A DNA stretch of 64,000 nt from NCBI GenBank assembly GCA_943370295.1, contig CALRQL020000006.1, positions 124,001 to 188,000 of the forward strand, written 5' to 3'. Below, piece after piece: positions 32,471 through 40,831 of this stretch (its first letter is position 1; each line of letters starts with the position of its first letter). The translations under genes were made by a program, and so were the position numbers. This DNA is from SB11 sp943370295. Its GTDB lineage: Bacteria; Bacteroidota; Bacteroidia; UBA8524. The notes beneath the pieces were generated by a model that was not told the origin of the DNA, ran no database searches, and saw nothing but the letters and a program-made list of their open reading frames with translations.

Positions 32471-34534
32471 TTATGGCTTAAGGAAACCATAGTTCTTACC
32501 GTATTCAAGCATTTGCTTTGAAAAATCGGTAGGGTACTCAATTTTCACATCTTTTATTTTGTCGCCATCCATTACAGGTACCAATTTAGGTTGTATAAAT
32601 CCTTTGTAGGGGGCTACATCCAATTTATTAAACCTTTCCAACACTTCCGCCAAAAGAGCTTGGTCAACTTTTACCCCGTATGTTTCTACCAATGCTTGGC
32701 CTGCTTTAAAGTCACCCTCTGATACAATGCGTTGAATTTCGCGCAACAACTGGCCAAACAGCTCACGCAGTTTATCATAGTCGTTCACCTTTACATAGGT
32801 TTTGCCGTCTTTTTTAAACATCTCTATCACATTATCGGCCTTTCCTTTTTCGTAAGCCCATTGGGCTACCAACTGGCGATTGCGCATGTGGGCTTCTTCT
32901 AAATTTTCTCCAAGTTTTAAACGAGTTAGTTGGGTAATCAAGCCGTTCATTATGTAGCTGTCGTATTCGCACTTCCCTACCTCAAGGCTGGGCATCACAC
33001 CAATATCAACCAATTTCTTATCCATAATGTAATACAGGGCAACAAGGTCGGCACGGGCTTCTTCCAACGTGCTTGAGTATTGTTTAAGGGTTTCATCGGG
33101 CGTGCCTACGCCTTTGTTTATCTGACCCGATGCGTGCCCGATTACCTCGTGCATATCGGTATGAAGTTCACCTGCCAATACACCGTGTTCAACAATACGT
33201 TTTTTAACTTCTTCGCTCGATACAAACTCGCCCAACATAGGACTTTTTGCACCTGCAATGTTGTAGGCATTAACAATATTACCCAACGATACTGATTTTG
33301 AACCATGTGTTTCGCGTACCCAACGATTGTTTGGTAAGTTAATACCTATAGGAGTGCTGGGTGCAGCATCACCGCTTTCAACTACCACTGTAATCACTTT
33401 GGCACTAATGCCTTTTACTTGTTTCTTTTTATGTTCGGGCATCAGGGGTGAGTTATCTTCAAACCACTGAGCTTGCTTTGAAATGGTTTCGATACGTTTG
33501 CTGGCTTCCATATCTTTAATAGATACCACGCTTTCAAACGAGCCTTTTTTGCCAATCGCATCCAAGTACACTTCGATAAAGCCGTTTACCACATCAATAG
33601 TGCTGTTTACGTCTTTTATCCAAGCAATGTTATAAGTGTCCCAATCTTTTACATCACCGGTATTGTAGTATTTCACCAGCTTTTCAAGGGCGTCTTTTTG
33701 TTCAGGGGTTTCTGCTACAGCAATAGCCTTGTTCAGCCAATACACAATCTTTTCGATGGCTTGTGTGTACATCCCGCCTACTTTCCAAACCCTTTCTTGC
33801 ACATTGCCTTTTTCGTCTTTAAATACTTGTGTGTTTAAGCCCCACTCAGGTTGGCTGTCGCCTTTACCTTTTAGTTTAGCATAATAGGCTTCTACTTCTT
33901 TTTGAGTTACCCCCGCATAAAAGTTGTTTGCTGATTCTGCTACGTTATCAATACCCTGAGCTTGGTTCACTATTTTTGCATCCACATCGGGGTTAAAGAT
34001 TACTTCACCCAAAATATCCATCAAAGTAATGGTATCGCCCATTATAGGGTATGGAAACCGTTTTGAATCGCTGTTGGCTAAAAGGCTTTTAAAATACTCA
34101 GGACCGCACTCGGGTATAAATTTAATATTGCTGTAGTGATGGTGGATGCCGTTGCTAAACCAAACCCGTTTTGCATAGGTATCAAATTTCTTCCAATCCT
34201 CAGTAGTTCTGTCACCTTTGTAGCTTTCATAAATGGCGTCAATAGTTTGGCGGATGGCAAGGTTGTGTTTGTACTTTTGATCGTATATAATATCGCGGCC
34301 GCAAAGCGCAGCCTCGTATAAATAATACGCCAGCTCTTTTTGTTTGGGTGTAAGTTCATTAAACCCGGGCACCTCGTATCGAAGTAACTGAAGGTCGGCA
34401 AAACGTTCGTTTACTACTTCAAATTCACTTTTGACTTGTTCGCTTTCGTTGCCCTTTTGAGCATTACTTTCTCTGCATCCTGTATTCATAAGCGATACTG
34501 CTATTGTCATTACTACTATGTGTTTTAGTTTCAT
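32471..34534 (-). CDS. M49-family zinc peptidase (dipeptidyl-peptidase III-like)
   Basis: This 687-residue metallopeptidase would remove N-terminal dipeptides from short peptides. The M49-specific zinc motif HEVIGH is at 462-467, with the third ligand in EEARADLVALY (491-501). Both are intact. The N-terminus has a signal-like stretch ending in NTGC (Cys20), a weak lipobox, so it is probably periplasmic or lipid-anchored, whereas classical DPP III is cytosolic. Length fits bacterial family members. It is closed by the strong bidirectional terminator and faces DUF4293 divergently across a 300-base region. Confidence 0.92.
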   Translation of the reverse strand: MKLKHIVVMTIAVSLMNTGCRESNAQKGNESEQVKSEFEVVNERFADLQLLRYEVPGFNELTPKQKELAYYLYEAALCGRDIIYDQKYKHNLAIRQTIDAIYESYKGDRTTEDWKKFDTYAKRVWFSNGIHHHYSNIKFIPECGPEYFKSLLANSDSKRFPYPIMGDTITLMDILGEVIFNPDVDAKIVNQAQGIDNVAESANNFYAGVTQKEVEAYYAKLKGKGDSQPEWGLNTQVFKDEKGNVQERVWKVGGMYTQAIEKIVYWLNKAIAVAETPEQKDALEKLVKYYNTGDVKDWDTYNIAWIKDVNSTIDVVNGFIEVYLDAIGKKGSFESVVSIKDMEASKRIETISKQAQWFEDNSPLMPEHKKKQVKGISAKVITVVVESGDAAPSTPIGINLPNNRWVRETHGSKSVSLGNIVNAYNIAGAKSPMLGEFVSSEEVKKRIVEHGVLAGELHTDMHEVIGHASGQINKGVGTPDETLKQYSSTLEEARADLVALYYIMDKKLVDIGVMPSLEVGKCEYDSYIMNGLITQLTRLKLGENLEEAHMRNRQLVAQWAYEKGKADNVIEMFKKDGKTYVKVNDYDKLRELFGQLLREIQRIVSEGDFKAGQALVETYGVKVDQALLAEVLERFNKLDVAPYKGFIQPKLVPVMDGDKIKDVKIEYPTDFSKQMLEYGKNYGFLKP

Positions 34535-34834
34535 TGTTCAGCTTTTGTTTATCTCCCCAAAGTTCTAAAAAAGATTTATTTAGGCCACAGGTGAACGATT
34601 TTAATTTTTTAATGTTATAGTTTTTTATAAGCTCTGTTTTGCAACTGCATTCAAAGAAGGTTTCACTTAGGTAACTGCTGAACCAAGCATTTTTTGTATC
34701 TTGCAACAGCTGAGCATTGGGTTTGTTTTTTTGTGAAATGACTCATTGTTGCTAAAAATTAACTTTTTTTAAAAACAATATGCATTTTTGTGCAAATTTA
34801 ATGCTGTAATATTGAAGCGATTTACTAACCTGGC
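34535..34834. other. Divergent intergenic region
   Basis: 300 bases separate the DPP III-like gene and the DUF4293 gene. The region is AT-rich with homopolymer runs. Both promoters must lie here but no exact TAnnTTTG box was found. No RNA gene, palindrome or credible small ORF was recognised. Confidence 0.4.
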
Positions 34835-35329
34835 ATGATACAACGCATACAAACTGTTTATCTTTTTATTATTGCTGTGATAGCGGCACTTCTGCTATTG
34901 TTTAATCCTTCTTATCTTGAGATTCAGGGATATGATAAATGGACAGAAAACGATAAAGGCTCTATTAGTTTGCACTTTAAATCTGCAGAAAAAGTTTTGA
35001 ACGAAACTGTGCTTGAAAGCGTAAATCTTTCACTAATGAGTTATACTTTGTTGATAATATCAGCATTGGCATTTATCGGTATTTTCCTCTTTAAAAACAG
35101 GCAGTTACAAATGCTGCTCACCAGCTTTAACTTTATCTTTATATTGATATTGTACGTACTTATGGTATTTTACGGTATTAAATACCACGGACTTGTAAGC
35201 CAAGAAGTTGGTACCGAAATAGCTATCGGTTTATTTTTTCCGCTGTTTTTGCCTGTGTTCAACTACATGGCACTGTCTCGCATGAATTATGACGAGCAAT
35301 TACTACGCGGTGCCGACAGGTTGCGCTAA
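34835..35329 (+). CDS. DUF4293 family membrane protein
   Basis: This 164-residue inner-membrane protein has four hydrophobic segments: about 7-25, 65-85, 95-115 and 130-150. It begins MIQRIQTVYLFIIAVIAALLLLF, the family's characteristic opening, and ends with NYMALSRMNYDEQLLRGADRLR, the conserved C-terminal RxxD-rich tail. DUF4293 is a Bacteroidota family without known function. The gene ends two bases before the convergent gmhA stop, so there is no room for a separate terminator. Confidence 0.88.
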   Translation: MIQRIQTVYLFIIAVIAALLLLFNPSYLEIQGYDKWTENDKGSISLHFKSAEKVLNETVLESVNLSLMSYTLLIISALAFIGIFLFKNRQLQMLLTSFNFIFILILYVLMVFYGIKYHGLVSQEVGTEIAIGLFFPLFLPVFNYMALSRMNYDEQLLRGADRLR

Positions 35330-35331
35330 GA

Positions 35332-35916
35332 CTATTTTTTCTTACTGTTTAAGCCTTCTTCAATATAATCCATTAATGAATGGATTACTTTGATGTGTAT
35401 TTCTTGTGCCCGATCGGCATATTTGCTGTGCGGGGCACGAACTTCCACATCAACAGCAGCAGCCATCTTACCCCCGTCTTTCCCGGTTAAACCTACGACT
35501 TTCATGCCTTTTTTATGGGCGGCTTCAATGGCATTTAATACGTTTTTGCTGTTTCCGCTGGTGCTGATAGCCAGCAGTACATCTCCTTCGTTACCGATGG
35601 CTTGTACAAAGCGTGAAAACACAAACTCATAACCGTAATCGTTGCTAACACATGAAATGTGTGAGGGGTCTGATATTGAGATTGCCGCAATAGGCTCGCG
35701 GTTCTCTTTAAAACGTCCGGTAAGTTCTTCGGCAAAGTGCATGGCATCGCACATGCTGCCGCCATTGCCGCACGAAATTATCTTTTTACCGCTTTTTAAC
35801 GCTGCAAGTATTGTATCGCCGGCGCGCGCAATACTTTTTATATTGTCATCATCACTCAAAAAATTTTGAAGCACCTGATAGGCCTCCAAAAAGTTTTTCC
35901 TAATCACATCGCTCAT
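35332..35916 (-). CDS. gmhA: Sedoheptulose-7-phosphate isomerase
   Basis: This 194-residue SIS-domain enzyme converts D-sedoheptulose 7-phosphate to D-glycero-D-manno-heptose 7-phosphate, the first step of ADP-heptose synthesis for LPS core. Family motifs: IISCGNGGSMCDAMHFAEELTGR, SCVSNDYGYEFVFSR, ISTSGNSKNVLNAIEAA and the C-terminal AQEIHIKVIHSLMDYIE. No other heptose gene is nearby. It follows dsbD with a TAATG stop/start overlap, implying translational coupling, although the two functions are not obviously related. Confidence 0.94.
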   Translation of the reverse strand: MSDVIRKNFLEAYQVLQNFLSDDDNIKSIARAGDTILAALKSGKKIISCGNGGSMCDAMHFAEELTGRFKENREPIAAISISDPSHISCVSNDYGYEFVFSRFVQAIGNEGDVLLAISTSGNSKNVLNAIEAAHKKGMKVVGLTGKDGGKMAAAVDVEVRAPHSKYADRAQEIHIKVIHSLMDYIEEGLNSKKK

Positions 35917-38054
35917 TATTCAACTGGGGGTTTAATACCTTCACGCTTGTAAAACAAGGCTTTGGCATCGTCTAAAAATTTAATAAACTCTTTTACATTA
36001 TAATTACTGCCTCTGGGCTCGGCAAGCAATTCTTCGTTATTATCCAACAAACAATAGTTAGGTTGGGCATTGCTGCCAAAATAGCAAATTTGTATGTCGC
36101 TGTTAATTTTTCCGATAGATTTTTTCACCTTACCATCAAACTTAGATGTTATCCATTCACTTTCAGGTAATTCTGTCCTATCATCCACATACAAAGCAAC
36201 CACAATAAAATCCTTTTCCAGCCTTCTCAAAACCTCAGGATGTGCCCAAACCTGTTCCTCCATCTTACGGCAGTTAACACAACCGTGTCCTGTAAAGTCG
36301 ATAAACAACGGTTTGTTTAAGTCTTTGGCACAATTGATTGCTTGTTTATAATCAAAATACCCTTTCAATCCGTGTGGAAGGTGTAAAAATTCAGTGTGTT
36401 TGGGTTTTTCACAAAGATTGCCAACTCCTTCGCCTTTAATCATTGCAGGCAGGTTAAAACTATGTGTAGTGGTTGGCGGTAAATAGCCAGCTAAACCGGG
36501 TAACGACGCTCCCCACATACCGGGTATAAGATATACTACGAACCCAAAAGTAAGGATGGCCAAAAATAAACGGGGTACTCCCAAATAAGGCATATCGCTG
36601 TCGTGGGCAAACTTTAATTTACCTAACAAATACACACCCATTAAGAAGAAGATTACAATCCAAAGGGCTATATATATTTCACGGTCAAGTAAATGCCAGT
36701 GATAGGCTTGGTCAGCCACACTAAGGAATTTTAAACCCAGCGCCAACTCCACAAATCCTAAAACCACCTTTACACTATTAAGCCAACCACCAGATTTAGG
36801 AAGGCCTTGCAGCCAATTAGGAAATATGGCAAATAAAGTAAAGGGAAGTGCAAATGCCGCCGAGAAACCTAACATACCTACGATTGGACGAAGGTAGCTG
36901 CCTTGTGATGCTTCAACTAAAATGCTGCCTACGATGGGGCCTGTGCAAGAGAATGATACTAAAACAAGGGTAAAGGCCATAAAAAATACACCTATTAACC
37001 CTCCCCTGTCGCTTTGCTTGTCAACTTTATTAATAAACCCGCTAGGTAATGTAATCTCGAACAAGCCAAAAAACGATATAGCGAAGATGACAAATACTAA
37101 GAAGAATATAGTATTAACCGTAGCATCTGTGCTAAACCAGTTTGCTCCAACGGCTCCAAATATTCGCGAGAAAATTGTTCCTATTAGGGTATAAATAAGA
37201 ATAATAAATACCCCGTAAAGGATAGCGTTACGCCTACCTACTGCTTTGCTTGAGCTGCTTTTCAGGAAAAATGTAACTGTCATGGGTATCATGGGGAACA
37301 CACATGGCGTTAGCAGTGCTACTAACCCTGAAACGAACGCTACAAGAAAAAATACCCACAGATTATCGTCTTCTTCTTTTGCTTCTACAATACCACTTTC
37401 TCCAACAAACTTTTTGGTTTCACAATTACCACCTTCTAAAATAGAAGTACTGTGGTAGCCGCTTGTGTCTTTGGCTATTGCTTTTGCTGTATCAGTCGCT
37501 TGAGTACTTATTGTATCTTTTGATACTGTATCCGGTGTGGATTGCTCATCAATAACGGGTTCAACTACAACGTTTGTTCCACCGCTCACTTTCAGCAGTT
37601 TGCCAAAATCGCCTTCTTCGTCGTTAAATAAAACACACTTCCCGTCTATATCGCTGCATATCTGGTATTCTACTACAGTCCCTTTAATGGCCGGGTTAGC
37701 CGCTAATATTTTAACCTTTTGTCTAAACTCAGCTTTCTTCTTAAATATTTTTACTTCGCCAAAAAACTCATCCTGCTTGGTAATGGGGTTAATTGCTTTT
37801 ACACCGCCCACCAACTTATAAGTAGCGTTCTTATCAAATTTAAAGACCGCCTTTATAGGGCCATCGCCTTTAAATTCGTTAGAATACATATACCAATCTT
37901 TGGGTATATCGGCCTTAAATATCAACTCTACTTCATCGCCTACCTTTACATCACTTTTAGAAACACTAAAACTCCATGTAGCGGGCAACACCAATTGTGC
38001 CCCGGCTAAAACGGGCAACAAGGCGGCCAACCATACTATCAGTAATTTTCTCAC
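35916..38054 (-). CDS. dsbD: Thiol:disulfide interchange protein DsbD
   Basis: This 712-residue inner-membrane electron conduit carries reductant from cytoplasmic thioredoxin to periplasmic thiol proteins. A signal peptide precedes an N-terminal DsbD-alpha-like domain (about 20-150). Eight-helix DsbD-beta follows (about 228-480), with its redox cysteines in LLTPCVFPMIPMT and VSFSCTGPIVGS. A C-terminal thioredoxin-like domain has the CxxC at 592-595 in FTGHGCVNCRKMEE. All three domains look intact. The start is GTG. A TAAATTTG -7 box lies 27-34 bases upstream. It overlaps gmhA by one base (TAATG). Confidence 0.93.
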   Translation of the reverse strand: MRKLLIVWLAALLPVLAGAQLVLPATWSFSVSKSDVKVGDEVELIFKADIPKDWYMYSNEFKGDGPIKAVFKFDKNATYKLVGGVKAINPITKQDEFFGEVKIFKKKAEFRQKVKILAANPAIKGTVVEYQICSDIDGKCVLFNDEEGDFGKLLKVSGGTNVVVEPVIDEQSTPDTVSKDTISTQATDTAKAIAKDTSGYHSTSILEGGNCETKKFVGESGIVEAKEEDDNLWVFFLVAFVSGLVALLTPCVFPMIPMTVTFFLKSSSSKAVGRRNAILYGVFIILIYTLIGTIFSRIFGAVGANWFSTDATVNTIFFLVFVIFAISFFGLFEITLPSGFINKVDKQSDRGGLIGVFFMAFTLVLVSFSCTGPIVGSILVEASQGSYLRPIVGMLGFSAAFALPFTLFAIFPNWLQGLPKSGGWLNSVKVVLGFVELALGLKFLSVADQAYHWHLLDREIYIALWIVIFFLMGVYLLGKLKFAHDSDMPYLGVPRLFLAILTFGFVVYLIPGMWGASLPGLAGYLPPTTTHSFNLPAMIKGEGVGNLCEKPKHTEFLHLPHGLKGYFDYKQAINCAKDLNKPLFIDFTGHGCVNCRKMEEQVWAHPEVLRRLEKDFIVVALYVDDRTELPESEWITSKFDGKVKKSIGKINSDIQICYFGSNAQPNYCLLDNNEELLAEPRGSNYNVKEFIKFLDDAKALFYKREGIKPPVE

Positions 38055-38080
38055 AATAAGAATATCTGTTTTACGTTCGA

Positions 38081-38088
38081 CAAATTTA
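38081..38088 (-). promoter_or_regulatory. Candidate -7 box for dsbD-gmhA
   Basis: Minus-strand TAAATTTG matches TAnnTTTG, 27-34 bases before the dsbD GTG. No -33 TTTG was found at 19-21 bases. Confidence 0.5.
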
Positions 38089-38277
38089 ATTTAAAACTGT
38101 AAAGCTAAAAGGTTAGCTGCGTATTAGGCGACAAAATCTACTCCAAAGTTTCAATTATCCCATGTTTTTACCTTTTTGTACAATACCCTGTTAAGTGTTG
38201 AAAAGTGCACAACTAACCCCCTGTATTGATGTTTGGTGCAAATACTTTTGAAACTGATTACGTTATAGTGGTATATT

Positions 38278-39984
38278 ATGCTTAAAAAGACAGCTTTTTC
38301 GATACTCCTGTGCCTTTGGTTGGCAGCGGGCTTTGCCCAAGATAAGAAGATGACGGTGCAGGAATATATTGATACCTATAAAGAGCTTGCCGTAGGCGAA
38401 ATGGAACGTGCACGCATACCTGCCAGTATTACTTTGGCACAAGGTATTTTGGAAAGTGCCAACGGAAACAGTAGGTTGGCTACGGAAGGAAACAACCATT
38501 TTGGTATTAAGTGTAAGAAAAACTGGACAGGTAATACCATTTATGCGGATGATGATGAGTTGCACGAATGTTTCCGTGCTTACTCAACTGCTAAAGAATC
38601 GTACGTAGACCATTCGACGTTTTTGATTGAGAATGCCCGTTATGCTTTTTTGTTTGACTTAGAAATAACAGACTACAAGGGTTGGGCAAAAGGACTGAAA
38701 CAAGCCGGATATGCTACCAACCCACAATATGCTGAGATATTAATAGGGCTGATTGAACGCCACGAGCTTCACAAGCTGGATAAAAACGAGCCCTTGCCTA
38801 AAAAGGGTGATGAAATTAAACCTAAGCCCGACCCCATTGTACAAGCTGCCGGAGAGTTATTCAGGTTTAACGGCATCCCCGCTACTAAGGTAATGGAAGG
38901 TCAAACGGCCATTTCTATTGCCCAAGTTTACGGATTATTACCACGTCAGTTTTACCGTTACAACGATATGAAAGAGGGCAGCGATGTGGTGCCGGGCAGT
39001 ATTGTGTACTTAAAGCCAAAGCACCGCAAAGGCAGCGAGGCTTACCACACGGTGAAAACAGGGGAAACCATGTACAGTATTTCGCAATTGTATGGGGTGA
39101 AGTTGAAATACCTATACAGTTTTAATCGTATGAAGGAAGATACTGAACCTGCAATAGGGCAGATAGTGTATTTGCGCCGCAAACGCCGCACACCACCTGA
39201 GTTGCGTGTAGAAGGTGCGGAGACGATTATTCGTATCCCCTTTGCTGACACCATGAAAACAGAACCTTATATTGAGCGTCCCGAGGTAGTTATTAAACCC
39301 AATGACCCTGCACCTAAAAAGGAAAAAACCAAAAAAGAGGAACCCGTTGAGCAAGCTCCTGTGGCAAAAGAAGAAAAGAAACCGGTGTTTGTAGAGAAGA
39401 AAACCGATGAGAAGTATGATGTGCAGATTGAGGAGAAGAACAAAGAGTACCGTATTGATAAAAAACAGTTGGATAATGTAGAGTACCATGTGGTGCAAAA
39501 GGGAGAAACCTTGTTTGCCATTGCCCGCAAATACGGTAAGAGTGTAGAGCAATTGAAGCAACTGAACCATCTTTCGGATTTTGGATTGAAAGAGGGACAG
39601 AAAATAATTGTGAACCAGAACTTTAAAGAGAAAGAACCCGACACTAAAACTACCGACTTTTATCACGAGGTGCAAAAGGGTGAAACCCTATTTGGTATTG
39701 CCAAAAAATACAACATGACGGTGGATGAATTGAAGAAGTTGAATAACCTTGGCGATAGCCCTATTAGTGTTGGAATGCGCTTGGTGGTTTCAAAAGCTGA
39801 GGTGAAGAGTGAGAATACAAAAAGCGAAACCGTTACCACTAACTTTACCTACCACACTGTGGCACAAGGTGAAACGTTGTATGCTATAGCACGCAAGTAT
39901 GGTGTGAAAGTGGATGATATTAAAAAGCTGAACAACTTAGGAGAAAGTGCAATAAAACCAGGCGACAAACTACGGGTGAAATAG
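38278..39984 (+). CDS. Glucosaminidase-domain protein with about five LysM repeats
   Basis: This 568-residue secreted peptidoglycan hydrolase has a Sec signal (cleavage after GFA, residue 20). A glucosaminidase (GH73/FlgJ-like) domain covers about 25-165, with predicted catalytic Glu59 in LAQGILESANGNSRLA and a conserved NHFGIKCKKNW segment. LysM modules begin near 193 (degenerate), 257, 402, 460 and 522, the last three typical (YHVVQKGETLFAIARKYG, YHEVQKGETLFGIAKKYN, YHTVAQGETLYAIARKYG). A Lys/Glu/Pro-rich linker (about 320-400) splits the LysM set. It cleaves or remodels cell-wall glycan. The stop abuts the convergent beta-barrel gene with zero spacing. Confidence 0.92.
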   Translation: MLKKTAFSILLCLWLAAGFAQDKKMTVQEYIDTYKELAVGEMERARIPASITLAQGILESANGNSRLATEGNNHFGIKCKKNWTGNTIYADDDELHECFRAYSTAKESYVDHSTFLIENARYAFLFDLEITDYKGWAKGLKQAGYATNPQYAEILIGLIERHELHKLDKNEPLPKKGDEIKPKPDPIVQAAGELFRFNGIPATKVMEGQTAISIAQVYGLLPRQFYRYNDMKEGSDVVPGSIVYLKPKHRKGSEAYHTVKTGETMYSISQLYGVKLKYLYSFNRMKEDTEPAIGQIVYLRRKRRTPPELRVEGAETIIRIPFADTMKTEPYIERPEVVIKPNDPAPKKEKTKKEEPVEQAPVAKEEKKPVFVEKKTDEKYDVQIEEKNKEYRIDKKQLDNVEYHVVQKGETLFAIARKYGKSVEQLKQLNHLSDFGLKEGQKIIVNQNFKEKEPDTKTTDFYHEVQKGETLFGIAKKYNMTVDELKKLNNLGDSPISVGMRLVVSKAEVKSENTKSETVTTNFTYHTVAQGETLYAIARKYGVKVDDIKKLNNLGESAIKPGDKLRVK

Positions 39985-40731
39985 TTAATCTTCGCCTATT
40001 GTAAAGTTTAGCATTAGCGATAGGGTAAAGTTGCTGCCGGTAGATGATATATCCTCTTTATTATCAAATTGCGCTGTGGCAGGGTTGATGGCTTCGTTCA
40101 GCTCTGTGTAGGCAGTGGTTATTGGAATCCATTGGTAGGTAGGACGTAAACCAACTGATATGTTTTCATACACATACAAATCGCCTTGTACAAAAAACGA
40201 TATGCCTACATTCAGTTCATCCATTACCTCCTTGTAAGCAGCATCGTTCAGGCGTGTGTAAGTCTTGTGTGAGATAAAGTCCATTGATCCCCCTAAGCTT
40301 AGCATCATTCCTTCATCCCTTCCCCCATAAAAAAAACTCCCTTCCAAATTAAGGCTGTTTGCCGTAAACCTTACATCACGTTGATAATAGGTTCCATTTA
40401 TATCTTTTCCTTGTGCGTAAGTACTCGCCCTACGGCCGGTACGGGTTAATGAAAAGAAAACGCCACCGTTGAATTCATCAGAAGGTATGCCTACCCCTAT
40501 GCGCCAACCCAAGCTGGCCATTATGTTGATGTTTCGCATACTGCGGCTTAAAACAGCTGCGCCGGCTTGCCCTTGGCGGGTTTGGTTATAACGGTCTATC
40601 ACATGATTAAGCCCTTTGTATTGCCCCACGCTAATGGATGGATTAAAGGAGGCTACAAACATTAATTGTGCTTTGCTTTGTATGGAAAAGATTAAAACTG
40701 TGGCAACAAGGATTGCTTTTTTCATATTCAC
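39985..40731 (-). CDS. Predicted outer-membrane beta-barrel protein
   Basis: This 248-residue protein has a Sec signal (cleavage after SKA, about residue 21) and alternating beta-strand pattern throughout (GVFFSLTRTGRRAS, LNLEGSFFYGG, MMLSLGGSMDFIS, ISVGLRPTYQWIP, FTLSLMLNFTIGED). The C-terminus is hydrophobic but ends in Gly-Glu-Asp rather than an aromatic residue. No specific family is recognised and function is unknown. An ATG two codons later is an alternative start. It is separate from the kinase operon upstream by about 100 bases containing a possible terminator. Confidence 0.7.
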   Translation of the reverse strand: MNMKKAILVATVLIFSIQSKAQLMFVASFNPSISVGQYKGLNHVIDRYNQTRQGQAGAAVLSRSMRNINIMASLGWRIGVGIPSDEFNGGVFFSLTRTGRRASTYAQGKDINGTYYQRDVRFTANSLNLEGSFFYGGRDEGMMLSLGGSMDFISHKTYTRLNDAAYKEVMDELNVGISFFVQGDLYVYENISVGLRPTYQWIPITTAYTELNEAINPATAQFDNKEDISSTGSNFTLSLMLNFTIGED

Positions 40732-40757
40732 TTACTTATAGGATATGGGTAGGTAAA

Positions 40758-40787
40758 GGGCGTTATCTATAACATAAAGATAACCCT
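40758..40787 (-). terminator. Possible terminator after the hybrid kinase gene
   Basis: GTTATCT and AGATAAC arms, extended by GGG/CCC with one bulged base, around a 9-base loop. On the minus strand only TTTACC follows, so the U tract is weak. Confidence 0.35.
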
Positions 40788-40831
40788 CTAAAGCTTAATA
40801 CCAAAAATTGGTGATGGGTAAACGATAAAAA

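Noticed and set aside
34464..34706. Minus-strand 80-residue frame upstream of the DPP III-like gene
   Set aside because: It overlaps the signal peptide of that gene in another frame and has no recognisable pattern.
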